From NCBI GenBank assembly GCA_021294835.1, contig JAJTDF010000004.1, positions 60,581 through 124,580 of the forward strand: 64,000 nt of DNA, given 5' to 3'. Shown here piece by piece: positions 1 through 12,006 of this stretch. The notes beneath the pieces were generated by a model that worked only from the letters and a program-made list of their open reading frames with translations, did not search any database and was not told the DNA's origin. Positions within the stretch are counted from its first letter, which is position 1. Every line of letters starts with the position of its first letter. Made by a program: the position numbers and the translations under genes. Source of the stretch: Planctomycetaceae bacterium (lineage in GTDB: Bacteria; Planctomycetota; Phycisphaerae; Phycisphaerales; UBA1924).

Positions 1-549
1 GGCGCTGGAGGCCCCGGATCCGACCGAGAGGCGGTCGACGATATCCGACGCGCCGGGCGCCGGCCCCACCAGCGTCGCCTGCGAAGCGACCAGCGCCAGC
101 TTGAAGCCGCCGGAGGGGATGCCCCCGACGTTGAACGCCGCGTCGGCCGGGGGCAGGGCGGCCAGCGAAGCGGCCGAGCCGCCGGGCAGGCTGATCAGGA
201 AGGAACCACCGGGCTGAAGCACCGCCGAGGGCAGGTCCAGTCTCGTCCACACGCCGCCGCCGGCGGCGCAGACCTGAAGCGACCAGCCGGACATGCCGAT
301 CGGTTGCAGGGTGGGGTTGAACAGTTCGACGAAGTCCCGCGCGTACAACGGCGGCTCGGACCCTGCGCCCCATCCGCCATTGGCGTACACCTGGTTCAGC
401 CTGATGCCCGGCGAGGCCGAAGCCATCGCGCCGCCGGAGCACAGCAGCCATGCCGCACACGCAACATGCCATCGCCAGCGGGTCAGGACGCTCGCCGTTC
501 CTCTCTCACCTCCGCCCCGGGCCATGCCCGGCAGACGCGACCGGCTCAC
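1..549 (-). CDS. Lamin-tail-domain secreted protein, 3' end outside window
   Basis: Partial gene running off the window edge; the minus-strand frame is open to base 1. After a hydrophobic signal segment (WHVACAAWLLCSGG) it reads IRLNQVYANGG, then YARDFVELFNP, then GWSLQ. This is the lamin-tail (LTD) pattern, an Ig-like beta fold usual in exported bacterial proteins. It follows the two-LTD gene at 546-2360, and a GTG at 549 overlaps that gene's TGA in a GTGA junction, as at several other gene pairs here. An ATG at 525 in the same frame is the alternative start; neither has an obvious Shine-Dalgarno site. Presumably exported. The C-terminus, which might carry a dockerin-like repeat like its neighbour, cannot be seen. 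Confidence 0.75.
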   Translation of the reverse strand, partial: MSRSRLPGMARGGGERGTASVLTRWRWHVACAAWLLCSGGAMASASPGIRLNQVYANGGWGAGSEPPLYARDFVELFNPTLQPIGMSGWSLQVCAAGGGVWTRLDLPSAVLQPGGSFLISLPGGSAASLAALPPADAAFNVGGIPSGGFKLALVASQATLVGPAPGASDIVDRLSVGSGASSA

Positions 550-2360
550 GGGCAGCCGGCGGCGAAAGCGCCGACGAACGCGTTGAAGTCATCGCCAGTC
601 AGCAGTCCGTCACCGGGGGGCAAGCCGCCGATGGCGACGATGTCGGCCAGCAGATCGTCGGCGGCGAACGCCCCGATGAAGGCGTTGAAGTCGTCGCCGG
701 TCAGAAGGCCGTCGGCCGGAGCCTGACCGCCGATGCTGACAATGTCAGCGACGCTGCAGGGGGACGGGCCGCCGCCACCGCACACGCCCAGGGGGGAGGC
801 CGAGTTGCGGGGAGCAGGGGCCGCGATCATGAAGTCGGCGGCGTTGTCATTCGTGTCGGTGCAGCCGCCGTTGAGACGGAACATGGCCTGGAAGGCATCC
901 TCGGTCCATACGACCGGGCCGGTGAAGCCGTCGAAGCAGAAGACCGCCGAGCCCCAGGCGACGAAATCAATCATCAGCGGCAGCCCCGGGTCGCACGGAC
1001 CGGGGGCGAAGTTGGTCGTGTTCATGATCGCCAGCTTGCCGGCGGCGTTGCTCAGCGAAAACACGCCGGAGTCGCCATCGGGGGTGATCGGAAGCGGGTC
1101 GCCCGCGGTGCCGGTGTTGCCAGCCACGACCAGGAAGTAGCCCTTGGCCGGCACCACCACGTCGGGGAAGTTGAAGCGGACCGACCAGGAGTTGCCGGTG
1201 GCCGACTGGTACTGCAGCGAGCGGCCAAACAGGCGGACGGGGGTGGTGCCGGCGTTGAAGACCTCGATGTAGTCGCGGTTGAACAGGGCGGCGGCGGTCG
1301 CGCCGCCTCCGGGGTAGATCTGGCTGATCTTCAGCGAGATCTCCGAAGCCGGACGGAGCACCACGACCGACGTGGACGCGGAGTTGTTACCGGGATTGGT
1401 GTCGGTGCCGGTGGTGGAGATGGTGAAGACGCCGGGGAGGGTCGTCTCGACAGTGGGCTGGCAGGTGATGGTCAGGTTGATCGTGCTGCCGGCGGTCACC
1501 GGGCCGAGGTCGACCAGGAAGTTGCCGCCCACGGTGGACGAGGTGCCCTGGCTGGCGGCAAGATTGGTGACACCGGTGCCGACGGGCAGGGTGATCCGGG
1601 CGTTGGGGGCATCGAGCGTGCCGACGTTGCGGACAGCCAGCGAATAGGTCAGCGTTTCGGTGCCGGCGCTGGTGACGATCAGCGTGTTCGGCGTCGCGGT
1701 CACGGCCAGGTCAATGCCGGTGCTCGGGCACACGGGGCCCAGCGGGCTGGCGGTGTTCCGCGGGTTGGGAGTGCCGACGATAAAGTCCAAGCCGTTGTTG
1801 CCCACCGCCGAGCAGCCGTCGCCGACCCGCAGGGCCGCCGTGGTCACCGAGATCGGACCGGACATGGCCGAGCCGACGATGCACTGGTTGGCCGGCAGCG
1901 ACGCTGCCGAGCCATAGGCGAGGAAATCCACCAAGCCGGTGACCACCGCCACAGGGCACGGCGTGCCGTTGGGAATCAGCAACTGGTTGCTGACCAGAGC
2001 GACCTTGCCGTTGGTCGAGGACAGGTTGATGGTCCCGGTGACCTCGGGGGTCGGCAGGGCCTGGCCGTTGGTCGTGCCGCCGGCGAACTGGATCAGGTAG
2101 TAGCCCCGCGCCGGGATCGTGCCGACCAGATCCAGCTTCTGCCACTGGTTCCCGCTCTGCGAAGCGTACTGAACCGAGTACCCGCTGATGTCGATCGGGG
2201 CATTGGTGCGGTTGAACAGTTCAACGTAGTCGTTGCGGAAGGTAGCGCCGGCCTGGTTGCCGCCGCCGTACACCTGGCTGATCACCACGCCGGTCTGAGC
2301 CTGAACCGCCGTCACGCCCATCAGGACCGTCAACGTCGCCGTCACCATCGCATGCTTCAT
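546..2360 (-). CDS. Secreted protein with two lamin-tail domains, DUF11-like repeat and dockerin-like tail
   Basis: A 604-residue exported protein. The N-terminus (KHAMVTATLTVLMGVTAVQA) is a signal peptide. A first LTD domain (VISQVYGGG, YVELFNRTN) spans about residues 24-180. A middle domain (about 210-340) resembles CARDB/DUF11 beta-sandwich repeats (IDLAVTATPN, NVGTLDAPNARI, TDTNPGNNSAS). A second LTD domain (ISQIYPGGG, DYIEVFNAG) spans about 345-520. The C-terminus holds two tandem repeats with the core ADIVxIGG...DGLLTGDDFNAF and ends in GCP, like the tails of the proteins at 3681 and 40050. LTD domains are associated with surface or extracellular proteins. The tail is probably a calcium-binding or attachment module, which is inference. 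An AGAGAGAGA Shine-Dalgarno-like run precedes the ATG. Confidence 0.85.
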   Translation of the reverse strand: MKHAMVTATLTVLMGVTAVQAQTGVVISQVYGGGNQAGATFRNDYVELFNRTNAPIDISGYSVQYASQSGNQWQKLDLVGTIPARGYYLIQFAGGTTNGQALPTPEVTGTINLSSTNGKVALVSNQLLIPNGTPCPVAVVTGLVDFLAYGSAASLPANQCIVGSAMSGPISVTTAALRVGDGCSAVGNNGLDFIVGTPNPRNTASPLGPVCPSTGIDLAVTATPNTLIVTSAGTETLTYSLAVRNVGTLDAPNARITLPVGTGVTNLAASQGTSSTVGGNFLVDLGPVTAGSTINLTITCQPTVETTLPGVFTISTTGTDTNPGNNSASTSVVVLRPASEISLKISQIYPGGGATAAALFNRDYIEVFNAGTTPVRLFGRSLQYQSATGNSWSVRFNFPDVVVPAKGYFLVVAGNTGTAGDPLPITPDGDSGVFSLSNAAGKLAIMNTTNFAPGPCDPGLPLMIDFVAWGSAVFCFDGFTGPVVWTEDAFQAMFRLNGGCTDTNDNAADFMIAAPAPRNSASPLGVCGGGGPSPCSVADIVSIGGQAPADGLLTGDDFNAFIGAFAADDLLADIVAIGGLPPGDGLLTGDDFNAFVGAFAAGCP

Positions 2361-2815
2361 GGGTGTCTCTCTCTCGTGTCGTTCGGTGCGCCGGGGCTCA
2401 CGCCTCGGCGCTTGGCAGTTCCGGGCGGTGCATCGCCCGGTGTGTGGTGGATCTGAGAAGCCGATCGCTTGTCGCTACGCGCTCCGTCGGTCGGTGCCAA
2501 CGCTGCCGGCCGCACTCCGGAACAGCGATTCGCGCCCTCGCCAGCCGCCCGGGGCGGCCGACCGGTAGGAGGCACGACGAAGGGTACTCCGCAAAATGCA
2601 CCGCTCCACCAATCCGGCAGGCGATCTGGTGCGATGCGGTTGCCTTTCGGACCCGCGCTTGCGCCGCCGATCCCCCAGACTCGCACGCGGGACGCACGAG
2701 CGACCTCCTGAACGTCCGAGAATTCGCCTACCTGTCTTCCAGCACATCTCGCCGGTCCGCAGCGATCGACCGCGTCGACTCGCCGCCGGGCTCGCACCGC
2801 GCCGACGATCCCGGC
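2361..2815. other. Divergent intergenic region between the lamin-tail gene and ispD
   Basis: 455 bases with no convincing gene; reading frames here are interrupted or compositionally random. It should hold promoters for both flanking genes, but no clear -35/-10 pair is visible in this GC-rich stretch. An inverted repeat, GCGCCG (2388-2393) with CGGCGC (2406-2411), would form a hairpin in the 5' leader of the lamin-tail gene, just upstream of its purine-rich ribosome-binding site. Confidence 0.5.
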
Positions 2816-3619
2816 ATGAAGCTCGCCGTCATCATCCCCGCCGCCGGATCGTCACGCCGCTACAACGCCCAGGCCGAGGCCAACGCCTTGGCCGCCCGCT
2901 CCAAGCTGGATGAAGATCTGGGCGGTCGACCAGTTCTGCAGCGGACGGTGGAACTGTTCACCAACCTGCCCCAGACGATGACGGTCATCGTCGCAGGCCC
3001 GGCCGACCCGGCGGCCATGGCAGCCTTCAAGGATCGCTACGCGGACAAGCTGGGCCTGCTGGGCGTCAAGTTGTGCATGGGTGGCGAGAGCCACCGCTAC
3101 GAAACGGTGCGCAACGCACTGGCGCTGGTTCCCGACAGTTGCACGCACATCGCCGTGCACGATGCTGCCCGCCCGGCCTGTCCACCCGACCTCATCGAGC
3201 GGCTTCTGGATGCAGCGGAGAAGTTCCCGGCGGTCATCCCCGGGCTTCCGGTCGCCGACACGCTCAAGCGGTCGACCGAGTCGGTCGCCGACCCTTCGCC
3301 GGATCCGCTGGCATCCATCCTGGGTGCGGCCCCGGAGCGCCGCTTCGGCGTGGTCGACGCAACGGTGGACCGCTCGGGCCTGTTCGCCGTGCAGACCCCG
3401 CAGGTGTTCACGCGGGAACTGCTGGTGCGGGCCTATTCGCAGGCCAAACTGGACAGCACCGACGACGCCCAACTGGTCGAACGGCTGGGGGAGCGGGTGG
3501 TCATCGTGCCGGGCGACGCCCGCAATCTCAAGATCACCCACGCCGCGGACCTACCCCTGATACGGGCCATCCTCGGCGTCCGCCCACCCGAACAACGCCC
3601 CGCCCACATGCGGTTCTGA
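2816..3619 (+). CDS. ispD: 2-C-methyl-D-erythritol 4-phosphate cytidylyltransferase
   Basis: IspD transfers CMP from CTP to methylerythritol 4-phosphate, the third step of the MEP isoprenoid pathway (cytosolic). The 267-residue product has the family signatures in order: the nucleotide-binding start VIIPAAGSSRR, SKLDEDLGGRPVLQRT, VHDAARP in the middle, IPGLPVADTLKR, and the C-terminal VQTPQVFTREL and TDDAQLVERLG. It is somewhat longer than typical bacterial IspD (about 230); the extra residues lie near residue 20 and in the PSPDPLASILGAAP segment. The ATG at 2816 is chosen because the family pattern begins immediately after it, although the frame is open further upstream. It stands alone, divergent from the lamin-tail genes. 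Confidence 0.93.
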   Translation: MKLAVIIPAAGSSRRYNAQAEANALAARSKLDEDLGGRPVLQRTVELFTNLPQTMTVIVAGPADPAAMAAFKDRYADKLGLLGVKLCMGGESHRYETVRNALALVPDSCTHIAVHDAARPACPPDLIERLLDAAEKFPAVIPGLPVADTLKRSTESVADPSPDPLASILGAAPERRFGVVDATVDRSGLFAVQTPQVFTRELLVRAYSQAKLDSTDDAQLVERLGERVVIVPGDARNLKITHAADLPLIRAILGVRPPEQRPAHMRF

Positions 3620-3680
3620 TCTTCACAGTCAACTGCGTTGCGGCGTGCAATTCGGCCGCTCCACCTGCGTTGACCCCAGC

Positions 3681-5024
3681 ATGACCACTTCCACCACGCC
3701 GTCCCGTTCCGTCCTGTGGACCATGACCGCGTCAGCAGCGTGCCTGCTCGCCAACCACGCACTGGCCGGCTCCGGCACGGGCCTGCAGCCCGGCTGCACC
3801 TACGACCTGCGCGGGCTCACGCCGCTGATGGAGCAGTTCCTGACTGCCAACCCCCAGTTCCCGGGCGCCGGACTGGTCATTCAGGTCGATGGTGTGGCGG
3901 TCTACGAGCGGTACTTCGGCAGCTACAACGAGAACACCGTGGTCGCCATCGCTTCGGCGACCAAGACCCCGACATCGGCCCTGCTGCTGGCCCTGCAGGA
4001 CGACGGCCTGCTGACGCTCGACAGCACCGTTGGCGCATTCATCCCCGAATTCCGCAGCGGCAACCTAGCCCAGATCACCGTGCGCCAGTGCGTGTCGCAT
4101 ACCTCCGGTCTGCCCGCCAACAACCCCGCGATCAGCAGCGACACGCTCAGCCTGGCGCAGGCCGTGCAGCAGATCGCCGGCGTGGGACTCCGTCGTGTCT
4201 TCGTTCCCGGCCAGGGACTGGTGAGCGTTCTCCCGGGTACTGACTTCTGCTATGGCGGCGTCTCGATGCACGTCTCCGGACGAGTCGCCGAGGCGGCCTC
4301 CGGTGTGCCCTACGCCCAGTTGCTCAGCCAGCGGATTCTGCTCCCCAGCGGCATGGCCAGCACGTTCTTCTCCCCCGGCACGCTGGCCAACCCGAGGATC
4401 GCCGGCGGCCTGAACTCCACCGCCCGCGACTACGCCAACTTCCTCCAGATGATCGCTGATGACGGGGTCCGCAACGGCGTCCGCGTGCTGTCCGAAACGG
4501 CCTGCCGGCAACTGCTCACCAACCAGACCGGCACCGTACCGCTGACCTGCACGCCCAGCTTTGTCTACCCCGACGCTCGGTATGGCGTCGGCATCTGGCT
4601 GGAACGCACCGATGAGCTGGGCAACACCACGCAGGCCAGCGGCATCGGAGCCTTCGGCTTCAACGGCTGGATTGATCCTCAGCGGCGCGTGGTGGGCGTG
4701 CTCATGGTCTCCGCCGGAAACGGCTTCCAGGACTCGGGCGCCTTTGCCGAGCAGATCAAGGCTGTGGTGCGGCAACGGGTTGACGCGGGCCCCCGCCCCA
4801 TCGCCGACATCGTCGCCATCGGCGGCGAGCCCCTGCCGCCCCCCGGCCCCGCCGGAGACGGCCTGGTGACCGGCGACGACTTCGTCGCCTTCGTCCGCGG
4901 GTTCGTCGTCGGCAGCCCCATCGCTGACATCGTCCGCATCGGCGGCGACCCGGCCCCCGACGGCCGCATCACCGGGGATGACTTCATCGCGTTCATCAAC
5001 GCCTTTGCCACCGGCTGCCCCTGA
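3681..5024 (+). CDS. Secreted beta-lactamase-fold serine hydrolase with dockerin-like tail
   Basis: 447 residues: a signal segment (VLWTMTASAACLLANHALA), then a class C beta-lactamase/PBP4*-type domain. The SxxK nucleophile motif is S92-A-T-K95 (ASATKTPTSALLLAL). VSHTSGLP follows near 138-145. YGG at 191-193 occupies the usual YxN site, so the third residue is Gly rather than Asn. About residues 375-447 hold two dockerin-like repeats (DIVAIGG...DGLVTGDDFVAF and DIVRIGG...DGRITGDDFIAF) ending in GCP. The family includes D-Ala-D-Ala peptidases, esterases and transacylases, so the substrate cannot be assigned. The ATG at 3681 puts the signal peptide at the start; an upstream in-frame ATG at 3645 would add an unlikely 12-residue prefix. 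Confidence 0.85.
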   Translation: MTTSTTPSRSVLWTMTASAACLLANHALAGSGTGLQPGCTYDLRGLTPLMEQFLTANPQFPGAGLVIQVDGVAVYERYFGSYNENTVVAIASATKTPTSALLLALQDDGLLTLDSTVGAFIPEFRSGNLAQITVRQCVSHTSGLPANNPAISSDTLSLAQAVQQIAGVGLRRVFVPGQGLVSVLPGTDFCYGGVSMHVSGRVAEAASGVPYAQLLSQRILLPSGMASTFFSPGTLANPRIAGGLNSTARDYANFLQMIADDGVRNGVRVLSETACRQLLTNQTGTVPLTCTPSFVYPDARYGVGIWLERTDELGNTTQASGIGAFGFNGWIDPQRRVVGVLMVSAGNGFQDSGAFAEQIKAVVRQRVDAGPRPIADIVAIGGEPLPPPGPAGDGLVTGDDFVAFVRGFVVGSPIADIVRIGGDPAPDGRITGDDFIAFINAFATGCP

Positions 5025-5028
5025 CCGC

Positions 5029-5080
5029 CCGCCACCGGGCCGTCATCCGCCCGGAGGGCCAGTGGCGGGGCCGTCTTTCT
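5029..5080 (+). terminator. Nested hairpin terminator after the serine hydrolase
   Basis: Outer arms CCGCCAC (5029-5035) and GTGGCGG (5062-5068) enclose inner arms CCGGGC and GCCCGG. They are followed by GGCCGTCTTTCT, a short T-rich tail. Placed directly after the stop codon at 5024, it fits a Rho-independent terminator. Confidence 0.6.
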
Positions 5081-5098
5081 CCCCTACCCTGCGGCACA

Positions 5099-6226
5099 AT
5101 GCGATGCATCGTGACCGGACAGATTGGCATGGAGAAGAAGCCCTACCTGGAGGCCGTGCGTCGCATGGCCGGCGAGCAGGGCGAGCACCTGGCGGTGTAC
5201 CACGTGGGCGACATGATGTATGCCGAGGGACGCGACGTGCGCCCCGGCCGCATTCTGGATCTGCCTCTGTCGCGTCTGAACTCACTGCGCCGCGCGGCCT
5301 TCAAGGATGTCATTGCCCAGAGCAAGGCCGAGAAGAACCTGATCGTCAACACGCACGGCACCTTCCGCTGGCGGCACGGCCTGTTCTCCGCGTTCGACTT
5401 TGACCAGGTTCGCGAGATGAACCCCGACACCTTCGTGTGTCTGGTTGACAACATCGAGGTCGTGCACCACCGGCTTCATCAGGAGCACGAGATCGACGCC
5501 ACCCTCAAGGACTGCATGGTCTGGCGGGAGGAGGAGATCCTCGCCACCGAGCTGCTCAGCCAGGCCATCCCCGGGAGCAAGTTCTACATCGTCTCCCGCG
5601 GCCGGCACGCCATGACCACCCGCACCATGTTCCGCCTCGCTTGCCGGCCGAACATGCGCAAGGTGTACCCCAGTTTCCCGATGAGCCACGTGGTGGACAT
5701 GCCCGACGTGCTCGCCGAGATCGACCGCTTCCGCGCTGCACTGGCCGAGCACTTCATCACCTTCGACCCCGGTGACGTGGACGAGAAGTTGCTGCTGGAG
5801 CGGGCCATCGCCGCCACCCGCGAGGGCAAGGAGTTCCTCGAGGTCGCCCCCCACTCCTTCGGCGGCTCCAAGTCGGGCGACGCCAAGCCCATCCGCGTGC
5901 GCGTCCGCGAGGTGATGGACATCGCCGGCGACATCGACGGCCAGATCTACATGCGGGACTTCAAGCTCATCGACCAGTCGGACATGATCGTCTCGCTGGT
6001 CCCTGAATTGCCCGGGGGCGTGCCGGGGCTGTCCTCAGGCGTGGAGCGCGAACTGCAGCACGCCTGGGAGCACACCAAGGAGGTTTACGTGGTGTGGAAG
6101 CCCAAGAAGAGCCCCTCGCCGTTCATCACCGAGACCGCCACCCGCGTGTTCAAGAGCGTTGACGAGGCCCTGGCCTACTTCGAGCAAAAGGGCATGTTCG
6201 GCGAACGCAACCTGTTCGGACACTGA
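5099..6226 (+). CDS. Conserved protein: kinase-like N-terminus, deoxyribosyltransferase-like C-terminus
   Basis: 375 residues with no signal peptide or membrane segment, so probably cytosolic. The N-terminus (RCIVTGQIGMEKKPYL) has the look of a P-loop in adenylate-kinase-like proteins but departs from the GxxGxGK[ST] pattern, since MEKK stands where GK[ST] is expected. The middle (NLIVNTHGTFRW, TFVCLVDNIEVVH) resembles NMP-kinase or dephospho-CoA-kinase folds. The last 100 residues (YMRDFKLIDQSDMIVSLV, SSGVERELQHA, EVYVVWKP) resemble nucleoside 2-deoxyribosyltransferase or TIR-like nucleotide-binding folds, where an Asp-rich strand and a helical Glu act together. A role in nucleotide metabolism is inferred only. 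It is monocistronic or loosely linked to the DUF4870-type gene downstream. Confidence 0.7.
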   Translation: MRCIVTGQIGMEKKPYLEAVRRMAGEQGEHLAVYHVGDMMYAEGRDVRPGRILDLPLSRLNSLRRAAFKDVIAQSKAEKNLIVNTHGTFRWRHGLFSAFDFDQVREMNPDTFVCLVDNIEVVHHRLHQEHEIDATLKDCMVWREEEILATELLSQAIPGSKFYIVSRGRHAMTTRTMFRLACRPNMRKVYPSFPMSHVVDMPDVLAEIDRFRAALAEHFITFDPGDVDEKLLLERAIAATREGKEFLEVAPHSFGGSKSGDAKPIRVRVREVMDIAGDIDGQIYMRDFKLIDQSDMIVSLVPELPGGVPGLSSGVERELQHAWEHTKEVYVVWKPKKSPSPFITETATRVFKSVDEALAYFEQKGMFGERNLFGH

Positions 6227-6318
6227 CGCCTGCTCACCGCTCGGCCCCGCCCCCTCCCGCCCCATCCCCCGCCCGACCGGACTGAAACCACGCGCAACGG
6301 GCACCGAACAAACCTGCC

Positions 6319-6765
6319 ATGCACCAAAGGTTTCCCGACAACCCGCCGCCGATCCCGCCCGCCGGCGGATTCCCCGCGGGGGCCGCGGGCAGCGGAGGTG
6401 GCGTGCAGGAGTGGGAGCGCACCTACGCCCTGTTCACCCACCTCACGCTGCTGCTGATCCTCCTGCCGCTTGTGCCGGTGATCCCGCCGCTGGTGATGTG
6501 GCTGATCAAACGCGACCGCTCGCAATTCGTGGACCTGCACGGCAAGGAGGCCGTCAACTTCTCGCTCTCGCTGGTGTTCTACGCCATCGGCGTCAGCATC
6601 GCGATCTTCATCCTTGCTCCGCTGACCTGCGGGGCCGCCCTGCTGGTGCTCTGGCCCGCGTACCTCGCGGTCTGGGTGCTCGGGGCATACGGGATGATCA
6701 TGGCCGTGCTGGCGGCCAAGGCCGGGCGGCTGTACCGGTATCCGCTGACGATCCGGCTGGTGTAA
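6319..6765 (+). CDS. DUF4870-type small membrane protein
   Basis: 148 residues. A Pro/Gly-rich cytosolic N-terminus (PPPIPPAGGFP) is followed by the DUF4870/Tic20-like pattern: YALFTHLTLLLILLPLVPVIPPLVMWLIKRDRS, then the signature DLHGKEAVNFSLS, then two further hydrophobic spans (about residues 75-95 and 98-125). That gives three or four membrane segments. The family is widespread, its function unknown, and it often sits alone. It converges with the AAA ATPase gene. Confidence 0.85.
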   Translation: MHQRFPDNPPPIPPAGGFPAGAAGSGGGVQEWERTYALFTHLTLLLILLPLVPVIPPLVMWLIKRDRSQFVDLHGKEAVNFSLSLVFYAIGVSIAIFILAPLTCGAALLVLWPAYLAVWVLGAYGMIMAVLAAKAGRLYRYPLTIRLV

Positions 6766-6776
6766 TCCCTACACCA

Positions 6777-6818
6777 ACTGGTGCACTTCGTGCAGCAATT
6801 GGCTGCACATCAACCAGT
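6777..6818. terminator. Inverted-repeat cluster between convergent genes
   Basis: Between two convergent stop codons lie GTGCAGC (6790-6796) and GCTGCAC (6802-6808), arms of a 5-base-loop hairpin. They are enclosed by ACTGGT (6777-6782) and ACCAGT (6813-6818). The symmetry suits a bidirectional terminator, though there is no strong T-run on either side. The flank also contains TGGTTGA on the minus strand, a half-site of the operator-like palindromes upstream of the ATPase gene. Confidence 0.4.
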
Positions 6819-6844
6819 CCGAAGGCGGCGGAGACACCGGCCGC

Positions 6845-8113
6845 TTACCCGACATGCCAGAGCCGATCCAGCGGAACAGCCCACAGCCGCTCTGCGAACG
6901 GAACGACTTGCGAACCGCCATACAGCACGATCCCGCGAACAAACTGCCCGCTTGCGGTCTCCGCCAGAGCCCGCAGGCCACTGAAGTCCGCGGATGTCAC
7001 GCTGGAGGACGACTTCACTTCAACGCCGACAACCCGCCCGGACGCGTCTTCAAGCACCAGATCCACCTCGCGACCTGCCTGCGTTCGGAAGTGGTGAAGC
7101 CTGATCGCCGGCTCGGCCCAGCCCGCCTGCTTGTTCAACTCCATCGCTACGAACGTCTCAAGCAGGCCTCCTCGCAATCCGGACAGACCTCCGTGTGCTC
7201 CTCGAAGTGATGCCTCATCTACCCCGGCCAGGTGGCACGCCAGCCCGGTGTCCGCAAGCATCACCTTGGGGGCCTTGCTGAGGCGCAGTCCGCGGTTGGC
7301 GGCCCAGGCTGGCAACGTCTGCACGAGGAATACAGCCTGCAGCAGGGCAAAGTACCTCTTCAGGGTTGTCTGCGGAATCGCCAGGCTGCGTGCAAGGTCC
7401 GCGAAATTCAGCAGCCCGCTGCTTCGCGACGCCAGAATCGCAAGAAGCTTCGGCACGTCGGCCAACCCTTCAATGCTGGAGAGTTCCCGGACATCTCGCT
7501 GAACGATGGCACCGAGATACGCTGCGTACCACGCGGCACGCCGAGCCGGATCATCGCGACCGACTGCCTCCGGATACCCACCGCGGACGATCCGAGCAAT
7601 GACATCGTTCGCGTCGCCTGCCTTGGCGTTCGAAGACGGGGCTGCAAGGGCGGCAGCGGCTTCGCTGAATACGGCCGTGATGAAGGCGTCGCCAGCCCCC
7701 TCGATCTCCCCCTGAGTGAGCGGCCAGAGCGTCACTGTCTCCATCCGCCCGGCGAGAGACTCTGACGCGCTGGGCACCAGCAGCGCATTCGCCGACCCAG
7801 TCAACAGGAAACGCCCGGGCCGTCGATCGCGGTCCACGGATGACTTGATGGCGCGGAACAGGTCCGGCACACGCTGAACTTCGTCCAACGTCGTCGGTCC
7901 CGACAACCCGGCAACGAAGCCGGCCGGATCATCCTGCGCAGCGGCGAAGACGGTTGGGTCGTCCAGCGTCAGGTACCTCCGCGCTGGCGACTGCGCCTCA
8001 CCGATGGCCAACGCCAGCGTGGTTTTGCCAGTTTGCCGAGCCCCCTGCAGGAGGACAACCGGCGTGTCGGTCAACGCCGCCCGGACACGGGATTCAAGCC
8101 GCCGTCGGTACAC
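6845..8113 (-). CDS. AAA_14/DUF4143 ATPase
   Basis: 422 residues. The N-terminal ATPase has Walker A G24-A-R-Q-T-G-K30-T and a Walker B-like TTLDEVQRVP. The DUF4143 C-terminal half contains a winged-helix-like segment (LLNFADLARSLAIPQTTLKRYFALL), TGLACHLAG, and a PD-(D/E)xK nuclease-like core (GREVDLVLE, VVGVEVKSS). These proteins are common accessory genes of unknown cellular role, sometimes suspected in DNA transactions or conflict. The start is GTG at 8113; no in-frame ATG is found nearby. Three tandem palindromes lie just upstream, so the winged helix may autoregulate, which is inference. It looks like a single-gene accessory islet between housekeeping genes. Confidence 0.88.
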   Translation of the reverse strand: MYRRRLESRVRAALTDTPVVLLQGARQTGKTTLALAIGEAQSPARRYLTLDDPTVFAAAQDDPAGFVAGLSGPTTLDEVQRVPDLFRAIKSSVDRDRRPGRFLLTGSANALLVPSASESLAGRMETVTLWPLTQGEIEGAGDAFITAVFSEAAAALAAPSSNAKAGDANDVIARIVRGGYPEAVGRDDPARRAAWYAAYLGAIVQRDVRELSSIEGLADVPKLLAILASRSSGLLNFADLARSLAIPQTTLKRYFALLQAVFLVQTLPAWAANRGLRLSKAPKVMLADTGLACHLAGVDEASLRGAHGGLSGLRGGLLETFVAMELNKQAGWAEPAIRLHHFRTQAGREVDLVLEDASGRVVGVEVKSSSSVTSADFSGLRALAETASGQFVRGIVLYGGSQVVPFAERLWAVPLDRLWHVG

Positions 8114-8133
8114 GTTGTATTGATCGGCGACGT

Positions 8134-8194
8134 TGGTTGAATTTCAACCACCAAGTGGCTGAAAATCATCCACGACGTGGTTGAAATTTAGCCA
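8134..8194. promoter_or_regulatory. Three palindromic operator-like sites, 22-bp period
   Basis: Site 1 is TGGTTGAA-T-TTCAACCA (8134-8150), a perfect 8-bp inverted repeat. Site 2 is GTGGCTGA-AAA-TCATCCAC (8155-8173), 7 of 8 arm positions paired. Site 3 is TGGTTGAA-A-TTTAGCCA (8178-8194), 6 of 8 paired. The centres fall at 8142, 8164 and 8186, exactly 22 bp apart, so dimers bound here would lie on one DNA face. The array ends 20 bases before the GTG of the ATPase gene. The stretch is AT-rich compared with the rest of the window, as a promoter would be. Confidence 0.7.
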
Positions 8195-8236
8195 ATACCT
8201 ATCATAGACCAAACAAATAGCCCGCTTGCACCCGGC

Positions 8237-11767
<3,531 letters not shown>

Positions 11768-12006
11768 GGGGTGGAGACGGGTCTGGGGGCATCCACCCTG
11801 ACCGCGCTGCATCCCGGCAGGGGGGTGCCCGGATGCCGTTCCACTGGCCGCGCGAGGGTGACCAAACCGGTCTGGCAAGATTAGACCGATCGACGCTCCG
11901 GGGCCGCGGCAGACGCACGATCCGGCCGAGATCACCGCCCCGGCCGATCAGCCGACAGGCCACCCACAGCCGCCACATATACCACCCGCCGCAAGCCACC
12001 GGGCTC

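Noticed and set aside
450..2456. Long plus-strand frame across the lamin-tail genes
   Set aside because: Low-complexity Gly/Ala/Arg product, antisense to two recognisable domain proteins.
6845..8220. The ATPase gene as part of a mobile element
   Set aside because: No flanking direct repeats, transposase or integrase were found; only its AT-richer upstream region and accessory character suggest transfer.
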